From positions 1-14,362 of the forward strand of contig CAYXXZ010000079.1 of assembly GCA_964469165.1 (NCBI GenBank): a stretch of DNA of 14,362 nt, in the 5' to 3' direction. Source of the stretch: CAYXXZ01 sp964469165 (GTDB lineage Bacteria > Pseudomonadota > Gammaproteobacteria > Pseudomonadales > Porticoccaceae). Below are positions 14,262-14,362 of the stretch, piece after piece. The first letter of the stretch is position 1. Each line of letters begins with the position of its first letter. The notes beneath the pieces are model-generated. The model saw only the letters and a list, made by a program, of their open reading frames with translations, was not told where the DNA came from and ran no database searches. The position numbers and the translations under genes were made by a program.

Positions 14262-14362
14262 AGGGCCTGTTAACACTACTTGAATAGTCGGCGTTGTGCC
14301 TGAAAAGGCGCCAATCAAGGCGCGACGAACGTGGTTTGGTCATTCCAAATGAGCGAGGAGCA
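14262..14362. repeat. Possible intergenic repeat, truncated by the window end
   Basis: The stretch beginning AGGGCCTGTTAACACTA and continuing through GTCGGCGTTGTGCCTGAAAA looks like one end of a dispersed intergenic repeat seen in several gammaproteobacteria, which normally ends with the inverted form of the same start. Only one end is in the window, so this rests on recollection. No coding sequence is visible here. Confidence 0.3.

Overview
The window is bacterial chromosome of moderately high GC. Codon use, Shine-Dalgarno sites, a GntP permease, a GlpD-like flavoprotein, REP-like palindromes and a large TonB-dependent receptor point to a gammaproteobacterium. The exact group cannot be fixed from sequence alone; the mix of catabolic families (SDR, SnoaL-like, luciferase-like oxidoreductase, CHK-like phosphotransferase, CrtC/AttH-like lipocalin protein) recalls marine or aquatic lineages that use hydrophobic organic compounds.

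Layout. 1-351: no gene; one copy of a structured dispersed repeat (minus strand) and a promoter-like site. 352-428: tRNA-Ile2 (CAU anticodon, read after lysidine modification). 536-603: perfect 27-bp inverted REP pair between the tRNA and a convergent minus-strand block: an acetoin/diacetyl reductase-like SDR, a SnoaL-like protein and a small hypothetical protein. 2558-2797: two-helix DUF2798 membrane protein. 2845-3078: a second copy of the dispersed repeat abutting a 177-bp MITE-like inverted-repeat element. 3153-5300: TonB-dependent receptor (minus), with a strong hairpin after its stop. 5689-6060: secreted glycine-zipper protein with a His-rich tail. 6159-6237: third copy of the dispersed repeat. 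6344-7237: luciferase-like (LLM) oxidoreductase. 7253-8341: phosphotransferase (minus). 8483-10348: hot-dog thioesterase and FGGY carbohydrate kinase, coupled. 10361-12892: GntP-type permease and short GlpD-like FAD dehydrogenase (minus), converging on the kinase. 12992-13173: three more REP arms. 13183-14238: CrtC/AttH-like lipocalin-fold protein. 14262-14362: start of what looks like another intergenic repeat, cut by the window end.

How the genes may work together. Permease, FGGY kinase and GlpD-like dehydrogenase form a plausible import-phosphorylate-oxidise route. Two of the four residues that contact glycerol in GlpK are changed in this kinase, no GlpF is present and the dehydrogenase lacks the usual C-terminal domain, so the substrate may be a polyol or sugar acid other than glycerol. 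The remaining enzymes are typical of peripheral catabolism of lipid-like compounds, but no pathway can be assigned. I did not find a defence system, prophage, CRISPR array or intact transposase. The most unusual signals are repeats: a hairpin-forming family with one compensatory base-pair change between copies, the MITE-like element next to one copy, and the REP arms.
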